Below are positions 16,888 through 24,969 of a DNA stretch of 64,000 nucleotides, in pieces (the stretch's first letter is position 1; each line of letters begins with the position of its first letter). Where the stretch lies: NCBI RefSeq assembly GCF_018130615.1, contig NZ_JAFCKB010000002.1, forward strand, positions 434,001 through 498,000. The letters run 5' to 3'. The DNA is from Bradyrhizobium manausense. Lineage in GTDB: Bacteria; Pseudomonadota; Alphaproteobacteria; Rhizobiales; Xanthobacteraceae. A program made the translations under genes and the position numbers. The notes under the pieces were generated by a model, which did no database searches, was not told the DNA's origin, and worked only from the letters and a program-made list of their open reading frames with translations.

Positions 16888-18057
16888 TCACGAAAACCGG
16901 GACACGGAGAATGGGGCAAGGTCGATCGCGCTTCGACCTTCGGTCACCATCGCGGCCGCGACATTGCCGATCCCTGCCGAGTGCTTGAAGCCATGGCCTG
17001 AGCAGGCCGAGATGACGAAGACCCTGTCCCGGGCGGGATGCCGGTCGATGATGAAGCCTCGATCGGGCGTCACCGTGTAGATGCAGGCGGCCGCCTGTGC
17101 GACGCGCGGTGTGGCGCCCGCGAGCCGCCCCTCGACGTGTCTCCGGTACATCTCAGCCGACTCTTTGGGATCAACGGTGCGGGCGACGGTATCGGCCGTC
17201 GTGCTGGTTTCGTACTGCTCGGTCGCGACCTTGAGGCGGCGGTCGCCTGATAGGGGCGGGAAGCCGTAGAGGTAATCGATGTCAGTCGCGCCGTGCATCC
17301 AGATGAACACGGGAGCGTTGGCGCGATACGCGCTGATGTCATCGAGCTCGTACCAGTGCAGCACCTGACGCTTTACGCTGAGTATGCGGTCGAACGGTGC
17401 GCCGAGCAGGTGTGCATTCCAGCCGCCGGCCGACACCACCACTTGGTCTGCTTCGAAAGTACCTGAGGACGTTTCCACCCGAACGGCGGAGCCTCTCTGC
17501 ACGATTGAGAGAACCTCGACGCCCGTACGTATCGTTGCTCCGAGCTGCTCGGCGCGCGTCAGCTGTGCCTTGATGCAGCGCTCGGGAAACACGTACCCGC
17601 CGCCGGGTTCGTAATAGGCCTTCTCGTTACCTTCGAGGTTCAGGAATTGCGGGAAGCGGTGAGCCACCTCGCGCCCGTTGATCACTTCATGCGCGATGCC
17701 GAAGTCACGCGCCGCTGCAATCGAGCGTGCGACGAAATCTGGCTTGCCGTGGTGCGACGTCTCGCCAACACCGGGCGCCATGACGACGAGACCGCATGGG
17801 TTCAGCAGCTCGGCTGAGGTCTCTGCTTCGAGCTCACGCCAGATCCGGTGGGTGTCGAGCACCAGGGGTACGTAGTCGCGGCCTTCGCCGACCGCCTGCC
17901 GGGTGATGCGGGTTTCGCCGTGGCTGGATCCCATGGTGTGGGGAGGGGCAAAGCGATCGAGGCCGATCGCCTTCACCCCTCGCTTGGCCAGTTGATAGAG
18001 GGTCGCGCTGCCCATGGCACCGAGGCCGATCACCAGAATATCCGCTCGCTCGCTCAT
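16888..18057 (-). CDS. Sarcosine oxidase/N-methyltryptophan oxidase-like flavoenzyme
   Basis: The 389-residue monomeric flavoprotein of the MSOX/MTOX family oxidatively demethylates secondary N-methyl amino acids. MSERADILVIGLGAMGSATLYQLAKRG carries the FAD-binding GxGxxG; ISACSGHGFKHSAGIG is the C-terminal FAD segment. The Cys in AACIYTVTPDRGFIID aligns with the residue that binds FAD covalently in MSOX. The ATG at 18057 gives the family length; the frame is open to 18369 but that part has no homology. It is divergent from a LysR gene (125 bp) and precedes the ABC transporter, suggesting uptake and oxidation of an N-methyl amino acid. Confidence 0.9.
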   Translation of the reverse strand: MSERADILVIGLGAMGSATLYQLAKRGVKAIGLDRFAPPHTMGSSHGETRITRQAVGEGRDYVPLVLDTHRIWRELEAETSAELLNPCGLVVMAPGVGETSHHGKPDFVARSIAAARDFGIAHEVINGREVAHRFPQFLNLEGNEKAYYEPGGGYVFPERCIKAQLTRAEQLGATIRTGVEVLSIVQRGSAVRVETSSGTFEADQVVVSAGGWNAHLLGAPFDRILSVKRQVLHWYELDDISAYRANAPVFIWMHGATDIDYLYGFPPLSGDRRLKVATEQYETSTTADTVARTVDPKESAEMYRRHVEGRLAGATPRVAQAAACIYTVTPDRGFIIDRHPARDRVFVISACSGHGFKHSAGIGNVAAAMVTEGRSAIDLAPFSVSRFS

Positions 18058-18181
18058 CGATCGAAACTGCTCAATTGTTAGGACAGCGAGGATTGTGCTT
18101 TTGAATGCGGCTTCGCGACAAGGATAATTCATGCAATGAAGTGAATTTGCATCTTCATATGACTTTTGCTTAAGTCGTGAA

Positions 18182-19141
18182 ATGCAGCCACCGGTCCCAG
18201 ACCTACGAAGCCTCCAGATCGTCGCCGCCGTCGCGGACTCAGGCAGCATGCTGGAGGCATCCCGCCAATTCGGGATGACGCAATCCGCCGTGTCCCAGGC
18301 GGTCCGGCGCGCCGAGGCCGCGGTCGGGGTCGCGTTCTTCAACCGGACCCGCCGGCCGCTCACGCCCACCCGGGCGGGGCGTATTCTTGCAGGCCGCGTT
18401 CTCGACCTGAACCGCGACTTTGATGCGCTTCTCAGCGCACTCCGGGTCGCGGCGGAACAGTCTGAACGGGTTGATCTGAGGCTCGGCCTCGTCGACTCCT
18501 ATGCCGCCACGGTCGGCGCGCACCTCGTCAAAGAACTCATGACGGGCGACATCGCCCTCAGTCTGTCCGTGTGGTCGGGCCTCGCTCACTCACATGCCGA
18601 GGCGCTGATGAATCGCAAGATCGACGCCGCGATCACATGCGATGCGATGGATGACCTGTATGATATCGAGCGCTTTCCGTTCTATCGCGAGCCAAATCTG
18701 TTGGTGGTGCCGCGCGGCATGGAGGCCGAATTTGCCGGCCTTGATCTGCGGGAGATCTTCGCACGACATCGCCTGGTTCGGTACAGCGAGCGTTCCTGGG
18801 CCGGTGCGCAGGTCGAGCGTCATCTGAGCCGTCTGGGCATTCGTCCGCCACGGGCCTTCGAGTTCGACACCTCGGACAGCCTGGTTGCGATGGTCGCAAC
18901 AGGAATGGGCGTGGCGATCACCACGCCGCTGTGTCTGTTGCAGGGACTCGCTCATGCGGCTCAGGTCAGTGCGCTGCCTTTGCCGGGCCCTGGATTTTTT
19001 CGTGAGCTGCTTCTGGTCACCCGTCGCGGAGATCTCTCGTCCCTGGCCCCGCGCGTCGCAGAGATGGCGCGAATGAGCATCACGACGCAGGCGATGCCGC
19101 GAATCCGGACGCTGGTGCCCTGGTTCACTCAGGATTACTAG
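18182..19141 (+). CDS. LysR-family transcriptional regulator
   Basis: The 319-residue product has an N-terminal winged HTH, LRSLQIVAAVADSGSMLEASRQFGMTQSAVSQAVRRAEAAVGVAFFNRTRRPLTPTRAG, and a C-terminal effector domain with FDTSDSLVAMVATGMGVAITTP. It is transcribed divergently from the oxidase/transporter set, the classic position for a LysR activator. I infer that it senses the transported amine or amino acid. A strong terminator follows at 19151-19182. Confidence 0.92.
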   Translation: MQPPVPDLRSLQIVAAVADSGSMLEASRQFGMTQSAVSQAVRRAEAAVGVAFFNRTRRPLTPTRAGRILAGRVLDLNRDFDALLSALRVAAEQSERVDLRLGLVDSYAATVGAHLVKELMTGDIALSLSVWSGLAHSHAEALMNRKIDAAITCDAMDDLYDIERFPFYREPNLLVVPRGMEAEFAGLDLREIFARHRLVRYSERSWAGAQVERHLSRLGIRPPRAFEFDTSDSLVAMVATGMGVAITTPLCLLQGLAHAAQVSALPLPGPGFFRELLLVTRRGDLSSLAPRVAEMARMSITTQAMPRIRTLVPWFTQDY

Positions 19142-19150
19142 CTGGCAACG

Positions 19151-19182
19151 AAAAAGCCCGGCGGTGAGGCCGGGCTTTTTTT
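19151..19182. terminator. Bidirectional intrinsic terminator between lysR and caspase-like genes
   Basis: AAAAAGCCCGGC (19151-19162) pairs with GCCGGGCTTTTT (19169-19180) with a 6-base loop, flanked by A5 and T7. It can end both the plus-strand lysR transcript and the minus-strand caspase-like gene transcript. Confidence 0.9.
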
Positions 19183-19201
19183 GCTTGTGATCTGTTGCGC
19201 C

Positions 19202-20614
19202 TCAGCGGCGGAACATGCCGCCCATCATGCCGCCGACGACGCCGCCGACGAAGGCTGCGCCGGCAGCATCACCCGCGTTGTTACGCTGGGGAGCCGGTGC
19301 GCTGCTGGGCGCGCTGGCGCGCCGGGCCGCCTTCTGACTGTTGTCACTTGCGGTCGGCGGGGCAGCCACAATCTCCGAAAGCATGGCCTTGTGCTGAAGC
19401 TTGTTGAGGTAGCCCGACGAGGGATAGCCGCGCGCCGCCTGCCAGCGCTTCAACACCGTGCGGGTCTCGTCGGTGAAGACACCCGTCTGCTTGGTGTCGA
19501 AGCCGAGCCCCGTGAGCCGACGCTGCACGTCGCGGCGCTGGTTCTTGTCGAGCCCGATCTGGTCCTCGGTGAGCTGGCTCGCCTCTTCGGTGAAGGTCGC
19601 GGGATCGACGCCGGCGTTGAGGGTGCGGGTCGTGGTCGACGGTCCGCTCTTGATCGCCGCGAGCCGCGCCAGTGCCAGCGCCTTGAACTGGCCGTTCGGA
19701 TAGGCGGTGACATAGGCGTTGAGCTCTTCCGCCTTGTTGGACTCCTTCACCGAGCGCCAGAACTCGACTTCAGCCTCTGAGCCGCTGGCCGCTGCGGCTG
19801 GCGCAGCGGTTGCCGTTGGCGCCGCGTTGGCGACCTGGGTCGTCGGCGCCTGGTTGAGATAGACCGCGCCGATCAGATTGGTGTGCCCCCAGGGCAGCTG
19901 GCCCTTGTGGGTCTCTTCATTGACTTGGGCGCGGACGGAGGTCATCGCCTGCTGGATCTCGACGCCGGGCTTGGTGATGTTGTCGATCAGCGCGCGGGTG
20001 AACGGGCTGTTGTTGCCCTCCTGGCCGTCGAGCGCGGTCTGGCCCGGGCCGGTCGCGAACGCGATCAGCGTGCCTTCGCCGGACTTCATCTCGGCGAGAC
20101 CGCTCCCCACGTTGACGCTGCGGGTGGCGGAGTTCGACTTGATCTTGGCGGCAAAGGGGTTGTCGCGGCAGGCGTCGAGGAACACCAGCTTGACCTTGGC
20201 ATCTCCCATGGTCTGGTCGAGCGTCAGGTCGATGTTGATGGCGGCCCCGAGCTTGACGTCCATCTCCGACTTGATGTCGGCATCGACGGGCAGAAGATAA
20301 TTGGTGCCGCCGACTGCAATGCCATGGCCGGCATAATAGAATATCGCAATGTCGGAGCCCTGAGCCTTGCGGCCGAAATCAAGCAGTTTCTCCGTCATTT
20401 GGTCGCGCGAGAGATTGGATCCTTCGATCACGTCGAAGCCGACATTGCGCAGCGTCGATGCCATCGCCTTGGCGTCGATCGGCGGGTTCGGCAGTTGCGC
20501 GACGTTCTTATAGGCGCCGTTGCCGACGACGAAAGCGACGCGACGGTCGGCCTTCGCGGCGCTGACCGACAGCGCCATGCACATCAGCGAAACGATGATG
20601 GTGAGAGTGCGCAT
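19202..20614 (-). CDS. Secreted caspase-family protein with C-terminal peptidoglycan-binding-like domain
   Basis: The 470-residue product has a signal peptide ending AAKA, then a caspase/metacaspase p20 domain: RVAFVVGNGAYKN, the catalytic His in FYYAGHGIAVGG and the catalytic Cys in LVFLDACRDNPF. After a Pro/Ala-rich linker, residues ~350-425 (EDQIGLDKNQRRDVQRRLTG...VLKRWQAARGYPSSG) resemble a PG_binding_1 domain. The tail is Gly/Met-rich (GGVVGGMMGGMFRR). Such proteins are predicted Cys endopeptidases cleaving after Arg/Lys; function in rhizobia is unknown. A CRP/FNR-like palindrome lies 148 bp upstream. Confidence 0.88.
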   Translation of the reverse strand: MRTLTIIVSLMCMALSVSAAKADRRVAFVVGNGAYKNVAQLPNPPIDAKAMASTLRNVGFDVIEGSNLSRDQMTEKLLDFGRKAQGSDIAIFYYAGHGIAVGGTNYLLPVDADIKSEMDVKLGAAINIDLTLDQTMGDAKVKLVFLDACRDNPFAAKIKSNSATRSVNVGSGLAEMKSGEGTLIAFATGPGQTALDGQEGNNSPFTRALIDNITKPGVEIQQAMTSVRAQVNEETHKGQLPWGHTNLIGAVYLNQAPTTQVANAAPTATAAPAAAASGSEAEVEFWRSVKESNKAEELNAYVTAYPNGQFKALALARLAAIKSGPSTTTRTLNAGVDPATFTEEASQLTEDQIGLDKNQRRDVQRRLTGLGFDTKQTGVFTDETRTVLKRWQAARGYPSSGYLNKLQHKAMLSEIVAAPPTASDNSQKAARRASAPSSAPAPQRNNAGDAAGAAFVGGVVGGMMGGMFRR

Positions 20615-20761
20615 GTGGAATCCCCAACAGAATCAAATAATGGGCAGCAACAAATTGGGTGCGAACCTACACGAAAGCCCCCGGCCTCGCGCAAGCAAAA
20701 CGGCGGTGCACCCAATTCACCCGACCCTGTGACCAAATGTGCACGATGGAATGCTCTTCCA

Positions 20762-20779
20762 GCGTGATCCATATCACGC
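20762..20779. promoter_or_regulatory. CRP/FNR-superfamily binding site upstream of the caspase-like gene
   Basis: GCGTGAT (20762-20768) and ATCACGC (20773-20779) form a perfect 7-bp inverted repeat with a 4-base centre. The core fits both GTGA-N6-TCAC and TGAT-N4-ATCA, so either a CRP-like or a FixK/FNR-like regulator could bind. It is in the intergenic region upstream of the caspase-like gene (start 20614) and 40 bp after the EamA gene's stop. Confidence 0.45.
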
Positions 20780-20818
20780 TCGATCACTCTGATTTGTCGC
20801 GGCAGGCCGCGCCCCGGT

Positions 20819-21694
20819 TCACTGCGCGCGTGCGGGAACCGGTGCGGCAGGCTTCAGATTCAGGAGATTGCCGAACAGGATCAGGGCCGCACCCAGAACG
20901 GTCAAGGAGTCGAGGCGCTCCGAATAAAGCAGCCAGCCGGCCGTCGCGGTGAGGGGAACCCGCAGGAAGTCCATGGGAACCACGATGGTCGCGTCCGCGT
21001 AACGCAGCGCGCTGGCGAGGCAATAGTGCGAGAAAGTGCCGCAGACCCCGATGACAAAGAGCCAACCCCAGAGGGTGACCGACGGCCAGGTCCAGACATA
21101 GAGCGTCGGCGGCAGGCCCATGACCATCTGCACCACGATCATCCAGAACAGGATCGACAAGGCGCTCTCGGTCCGCGTCAGCGATTTCGCCAGAGCCATG
21201 GAAATGCTGAAGCCAATCGCGGCGCCGAGCGCGATCAACTGGCCCGGATCGACCTCGCCCGTGGCGGGCCGCACGATCATGACGACGCCGACGATGCCGA
21301 GCACGATGGCTCCGATCTTCCAGCTGGTCATGCGCTCGGACAGGAAGGTCGCGGCCAATAGCGCGGTCCAGATCGGCATCGTGAATTCGATCGCGACGAC
21401 CTGGCCGATTCCAATCAGCGTCAATGCGTGGAACCAGCCGAGCTGTGCAAAATAATGCACGCCGTTGCGGACGAGGTGTTGAGGCAGGCGTTTGGTTGCG
21501 ACTGCCTTGGCGCCGCCGGCCCGGTAGATGAGTGGCAGCAGCAGCGTGAAGCCGATCAGCGAGCGTACTTCCATGATCTGGAAGACGCTCAACTCGCGCG
21601 TGGTCTCGCGCCCCGCGACCGCCATGACCAGCATCAGGGATAGCCAGCCGGCCATCCAAAGTGCGGCCATCGTTTTGGACGGTGTTGCGCTCAT
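20819..21694 (-). CDS. EamA/DMT-family transporter
   Basis: The 291-residue protein has ten hydrophobic helices arranged as two EamA repeats. Typical segments are VAIEFTMPIWTALLAATFLSERMTSWKIGAIVLGIVGV at the end of repeat 1 and VPMDFLRVPLTATAGWLLYSERLDSLTVLGAALILFG at the end of repeat 2. It is a predicted exporter of small metabolites. The ATG at 21694 was preferred to 21850, whose extra 52 residues look non-membrane and run into the divergent region before ridA. Confidence 0.88.
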   Translation of the reverse strand: MSATPSKTMAALWMAGWLSLMLVMAVAGRETTRELSVFQIMEVRSLIGFTLLLPLIYRAGGAKAVATKRLPQHLVRNGVHYFAQLGWFHALTLIGIGQVVAIEFTMPIWTALLAATFLSERMTSWKIGAIVLGIVGVVMIVRPATGEVDPGQLIALGAAIGFSISMALAKSLTRTESALSILFWMIVVQMVMGLPPTLYVWTWPSVTLWGWLFVIGVCGTFSHYCLASALRYADATIVVPMDFLRVPLTATAGWLLYSERLDSLTVLGAALILFGNLLNLKPAAPVPARAQ

Positions 21695-21842
21695 CGATGC
21701 GGGGCAGGAGGTCAAAGCTGAGGGGAGGCCGGTATCGGCGACATCGCTGGCATTGGCAACGGCCAAATCTGCGGATGCAGCGATGCAGCGCGGCGTGGTA
21801 ATCCAGACGCAGATCAACAAGAAGATCGGGAGATCTCCGCTC

Positions 21843-22241
21843 ATGCGCATCTTGCAGCCGGCCGAATGGAAGAAACCCCGGGGTTTTTCACATGGCGTCG
21901 TGGCGGAGGGGCCGGGCCGCTGGGTCGTGTTGGCCGGGCAGACCGGCGGCGACGAGACCGGCGATTACCTTCCCGACATGGCAGCCCAGGTCGCGGCCGC
22001 GTTGAAGCGGACCATCAAGCTTCTCGCCGAGGCAGGCGCGGGCCCTGAGCACATCGTGCGTTTGACCTGGTATCTGACTAGCCGCAGCGAATATGAGGCC
22101 GCAGGCGCCGGCATTGGTGCGGCCTGGAAGGAGACGCTCGGGCGCAATTTCCCGCCGTCGACGCTGCTCTATATCGGTGGCCTCGTCGATGACCGGGCCA
22201 AGGTGGAGATCGAGGTCACGGCGTTTGTGCCTGGCGCATAA
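21843..22241 (+). CDS. RidA-family enamine/imine deaminase-like protein
   Basis: The 132-residue protein begins MRILQPAEWKKPRGFSHGVV. It shows VVLAGQTGGDETGDYLPDMAAQVAAALKRTIKLLAEAGAGPEHIVRLTWYLTS and FPPSTLLYIGGLVDDRAKVEIEVTAFVPG, the RidA/YjgF core. In canonical RidA an Arg near the C-terminal segment binds the substrate carboxylate; here the IGGLVDDRAKVEIE segment differs from the usual V..L....LVEIE, so it may belong to another Rid subgroup. A longer frame from 21528 is spurious. It is divergent from the EamA transporter. Confidence 0.85.
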   Translation: MRILQPAEWKKPRGFSHGVVAEGPGRWVVLAGQTGGDETGDYLPDMAAQVAAALKRTIKLLAEAGAGPEHIVRLTWYLTSRSEYEAAGAGIGAAWKETLGRNFPPSTLLYIGGLVDDRAKVEIEVTAFVPGA

Positions 22242-22275
22242 AAAAAATCGACCCGGCGAGGTCGCCGGGTCGATT
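22241..22275. terminator. Intrinsic terminator between ridA-like gene and secreted-protein gene
   Basis: AATCGACCCGGC and GCCGGGTCGATT form a long GC-rich stem between 22246 and 22275. The run of seven A at 22241-22247 becomes a U-tract for the minus strand, so it terminates the gene ending at 22294 well and may also stop the RidA transcript. Confidence 0.75.
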
Positions 22276-22293
22276 GCTTTGTGGCCGGACGGC

Positions 22294-22839
22294 TCAGCGC
22301 GACAGCGTCATGTCTGCGCCGCGAAACTGGCTGTCCGCGCGCATCCGGACGCTCTGCTTGTTGCCAGAGGTCTTCAGCGAGATGTTGGCGTTGAAGCCGG
22401 CGGCCGAGGCAACCAGCTCGTAGTTTCCGCCGCCGCCGCGGCCCTGGAGCGAGCCAGAGATGTTGCGGCTGGTCTCCGACCAATTGCCGGTGATGGCACT
22501 GCCCTCGGCCTTAACGCTAGCGCCGAGGTTGAATTTGTAGGCATCGCTGGCGCAGGTCAGCGACATCTCCATGGTCGGTCCGATCGGGGCGTATTTGGCC
22601 CGGCAGCGGATACGTTCGGTGGACCCGTCATCCAGGGTGACGGTGCCGGCGCCGCTCCAGCTTCCCGCCAGCGGCGCGAAAGGACCGGACTGGGCTCTGC
22701 TCTCCGAGCTGGCAACAGCCGTCACAAACAAAACGGCGGCCGCCACGAGCAGCCGCCGGGTGAGGACGCTCGTCCAGAATTGCTTATTGGCGCGATGCTT
22801 CCCACCGCCCGCTGCACGGTATGCCTGCAGATGCTCCAT
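22294..22839 (-). CDS. Secreted protein, unknown function
   Basis: The reading from the ATG at 22839 gives 181 residues; LTRRLLVAAAVLFVTAVASSESRAQSG is a signal peptide, so a start closer to it may be used (no clear alternative ATG). The mature part begins PFAPLAGSWSGAGTVTLDDGSTERIRCRAKY and shows a repeated beta pattern (GSWSG..., GNWSE...), suggesting a small beta-barrel of lipocalin type. It overlaps the next upstream gene by 56 bp if the ATG at 22839 is right, which argues for a later start. The function is unknown. Confidence 0.75.
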   Translation of the reverse strand: MEHLQAYRAAGGGKHRANKQFWTSVLTRRLLVAAAVLFVTAVASSESRAQSGPFAPLAGSWSGAGTVTLDDGSTERIRCRAKYAPIGPTMEMSLTCASDAYKFNLGASVKAEGSAITGNWSETSRNISGSLQGRGGGGNYELVASAAGFNANISLKTSGNKQSVRMRADSQFRGADMTLSR

Positions 22840-23134
22840 TCCACTTCCCCGATCCGGCGTTGCCGCTGAGTTGACCGTTGGCATATGCACCATTGATCGA
22901 AACTTTAACAAGGCCCCCACTGCCGATGGTGCCGGAAACGTTAGCACCGGGCGCAGTGATCTTGCCGTCGGCAACCGTCAGCATCGAGCTCGCGGTCGGC
23001 TCGCAGGAACCAGTCTTGGTCACGATGGTGACCTGCCAATTGCCGTCAAACGGGGTCTGGGCGACGGCCGGGGCGGCGAGGGGGGCGGTAATAATTGAAG
23101 CGGCGCAGAATGCCGCGATGCGACCAAAACGCAT
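22784..23134 (-). CDS. Small secreted protein, unknown function
   Basis: The 116-residue product has a signal peptide (MRFGRIAAFCAASIITAPLAAPAVAQ) and a mature part FDGNWQVTIVTKTGSCEPTASSMLTVADGKITAPGANVSGTIGSGGLVKVSI... with two Cys (GSCEP and IPCSGRW) spaced for a disulfide. The short beta-rich pattern resembles its downstream neighbour (both have G-x-W near the mature N-terminus), so the two may be distant paralogues in one operon. I recognise it only as a type common in bradyrhizobia. Confidence 0.8.
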   Translation of the reverse strand: MRFGRIAAFCAASIITAPLAAPAVAQTPFDGNWQVTIVTKTGSCEPTASSMLTVADGKITAPGANVSGTIGSGGLVKVSINGAYANGQLSGNAGSGKWNGASAGIPCSGRWEASRQ

Positions 23135-23290
23135 GAATTCCGTCCTTGAATCTGTCTGATATGCTGACTCTTATTCGGAGGAAATGTGACGGAAATTTGG
23201 TGCAATGCAAGGTCGAAAATTGTTCCTGTGGGAACAATGGTTTATTTGCGTTTTCGGTTCTAATTTTCGAAGCGGAATCAAGGCCCCCTC

Positions 23291-23307
23291 ACGTTAATCG
23301 TTAACGT
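23291..23307. promoter_or_regulatory. Palindrome ACGTTAA-N3-TTAACGT
   Basis: A perfect 7-bp inverted repeat with a 3-base centre lies between the formyltransferase-like gene's end (23334) and the start region of the small secreted protein (23134). It is AT-rich in a GC-rich context, 157 bp upstream of that gene. It has no U-tract, so an operator is more likely than a terminator. Confidence 0.35.
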
Positions 23308-23333
23308 CAGGCGAGACGCAGGATGGAGCAGCT

Positions 23334-23921
23334 CTAGGACAGGCTCGGAGCTGAGGTCGCGAACTGCTCGTCCTGAGCCTTGGCCGGCAACGCCTTGTGG
23401 ACCTTGGCGTAGTCGATCACGTCAGCCAGCAGCTTGAGGCCGAGCGGGGCCAGCGCACGCTCCCAGAGCTCGCGGGCGGTCTCGCCCTTCTTGACGAAGC
23501 ACCAGTCCTGGGCGGCGATGGCGCCGGCGTCCATGCGGTCGGCGAGGTGATAGATGGTGCCGCCAGCGATCGGATCTCCTTCCTTGATGGTCCATTCCAC
23601 TGCGGCCTTGCCCCGATGGCGCGGCAGCAGCGAGGGGTGATAACCGATGCCGCCGAGCTTGGCGGCGGCGAGGGCGTCCTTGCCGATCCGGGCATGGCTG
23701 TGCGCGGTGATGATCAGATCGGTGTCGGGGGCGATTTCGGAGGCGACCACGAGCTTGGGATTGGCCTGCACCACCACCTCGATGCCGGCGGCCTTGGCGG
23801 TCGCGGCCAGGCGGTCATCCGCATCGGCCACCACAACCCGCACGATCCCGACGCCGTGCTCGCGGAGCATGTTCAGGGTGGTCACGCCGAAATGGCGGGA
23901 GCCGACGAGGGTAATGCGCAT
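23334..23921 (-). CDS. Formyltransferase-fold protein (Fmt/PurN-like)
   Basis: The 195-residue protein has the formyl_trans_N fold: MRITLVGSRHFGVTTLNML, then IGYHPSLLPRHRGKAAVEWTI, then GGTIYHLADRMDAGAIAAQD. The SLLPRxRG loop and the His before it are conserved, but the usual Asn of N-x-H is Gly here. The C-terminal tRNA-binding domain of Fmt is absent. It may act on another amino donor with a folate formyl carrier. A single gene; the start has no strong Shine-Dalgarno. Confidence 0.75.
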   Translation of the reverse strand: MRITLVGSRHFGVTTLNMLREHGVGIVRVVVADADDRLAATAKAAGIEVVVQANPKLVVASEIAPDTDLIITAHSHARIGKDALAAAKLGGIGYHPSLLPRHRGKAAVEWTIKEGDPIAGGTIYHLADRMDAGAIAAQDWCFVKKGETARELWERALAPLGLKLLADVIDYAKVHKALPAKAQDEQFATSAPSLS

Positions 23922-24108
23922 GGGTGTCTGATCCGTCTCGCAGCTGCGTCATCCCCCGATAACACGTCCGGCCGTCCTGTCACCACCCGCGCGGCGTTTG
24001 CGGCGGTTATCAACAATGCGAAGGGTGGGGAGCGATGAACTCGGCAATTGCGTTGCCGCCTGTTCAGGTGCTTCCATGGGCGTATTACGACCGGCTCGGA
24101 GCCAGCAC

Positions 24109-24393
24109 ATGCGAAGCGCGTGGTTTGTCCTTCCCGCTGTCCTGATCGCGGCCGCTCCGGCCCGCGCCGGCGGGCCATACCCGGCAGTCCCGCCCGAAAT
24201 CGGCGTGGCGCCCTTCATCGGTCCGACTTGGGACAGCTATCGCTGCGCGGAAGGAACGATCTACAATTTCTATCACAACGCCTATTACGGCGAGGAGCCG
24301 CCGGCGCTTTATCGTGGCTACGCCTACAGGCCGTACTATCGTTACGGCGCCTACCGCAGGCTGCCGCGGAAGTATTTTTGCGTCGTCGACTAG
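24109..24393 (+). CDS. Small Tyr-rich secreted protein
   Basis: From the ATG at 24109 the product is 94 residues: signal peptide MRSAWFVLPAVLIAAAPARA, then a Pro/Tyr-rich mature part with PPEIGVAPFIGPTWDSYRCAEGTIYNFYHNAYYGEEPPALYRGYAYRPYYRYGAYRR and one pair of Cys (RCAEG, YFCVVD). The function is not known to me; small secreted proteins of this look are frequent in bradyrhizobia. In-frame starts upstream (24085 and 23998) add a region that is unlikely to be translated. Confidence 0.65.
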   Translation: MRSAWFVLPAVLIAAAPARAGGPYPAVPPEIGVAPFIGPTWDSYRCAEGTIYNFYHNAYYGEEPPALYRGYAYRPYYRYGAYRRLPRKYFCVVD

Positions 24394-24546
24394 CGTTGCC
24401 GCGCGGCAACGCTCAGCCACAAATGATCAATACGCCGGTTCCTGTGTTTCGTTTCCGACAGACGGAAGCCGCTGTGTGTCGTTAGAACGTGCGCTTACCG
24501 GGGCTGGCTAAATTTCATTCCGGATCCATTTTCGAACCCGGCTTTG

Positions 24547-24575
24547 GCCGCTGGCGCGATCGCCAGCGGCTTTTT
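24547..24575 (+). terminator. Intrinsic terminator
   Basis: GCCGCTGGCG (24547-24556) pairs perfectly with CGCCAGCGGC (24561-24570) around a CGAT loop, followed by T5. It lies 154 bp after the Tyr-rich protein gene and probably ends its transcript or that of a short RNA; the 24394-24546 stretch holds no convincing ORF. Confidence 0.8.
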
Positions 24576-24641
24576 ATTTCTACGACCACAAAATCATCAA
24601 ACGGTAACGCGTTCTCAACCTGGCTGTCGTATCGACTAATC

Positions 24642-24715
24642 TGTCGCGGATTTGTATTGCGTACCGCGACACCAAAAATGCCCCGCCGGCGTAGGTGCGC
24701 TGTGCGGGCATTTTT
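24642..24715 (+). ncRNA. Two-hairpin structured leader or small RNA before the 24731 gene
   Basis: TGTCGCGG (24642-24649) pairs exactly with CCGCGACA (24664-24671). Two bases later AAAAATGCCC (24674-24683) pairs exactly with GGGCATTTTT (24706-24715). The second hairpin ends in T5 and is a good terminator, placed only 15 bases before the ATG of the 24731 gene. It may be a short RNA with its own terminator, or an attenuating 5' leader. No clear promoter was identified. Confidence 0.45.
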
Positions 24716-24730
24716 GCCGGGACCAATTTC

Positions 24731-24964
24731 ATGTCGAATGCAATTGCGCAAATCGTGGACGCCTATGTGCGCCTGAAGAATCGCCGTGGCCTCGACGAGC
24801 TGATGATGCACAGGCAGCGCCTCGCCGTCGATCTGAAGAGCAGGTCGGGTGCTTACGATTTCAGCCTGGCGATCAGCAAGATCGACGAGGAGATCGCGAT
24901 CATCGAGGAAGGTCTCAGCCGGCTGAAGGCTGAATCCACGGAGCCCGGCGGCACGACGGTCTGA
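24731..24964 (+). CDS. Small helical protein, unknown function
   Basis: The 77-residue product (MSNAIAQIVDAYVRLKNRRGLDELMMHRQRLAVDL...) is charged and almost entirely helical, with a predicted coiled coil in SKIDEEIAIIEEGLSRLKAE. There is no signal peptide. I know no function. It starts 15 bp after a terminator-like hairpin (24674-24715), an odd arrangement that suggests conditional expression. It ends 5 bp before the convergent 24970 gene. Confidence 0.7.
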   Translation: MSNAIAQIVDAYVRLKNRRGLDELMMHRQRLAVDLKSRSGAYDFSLAISKIDEEIAIIEEGLSRLKAESTEPGGTTV

Positions 24965-24969
24965 CGCGT

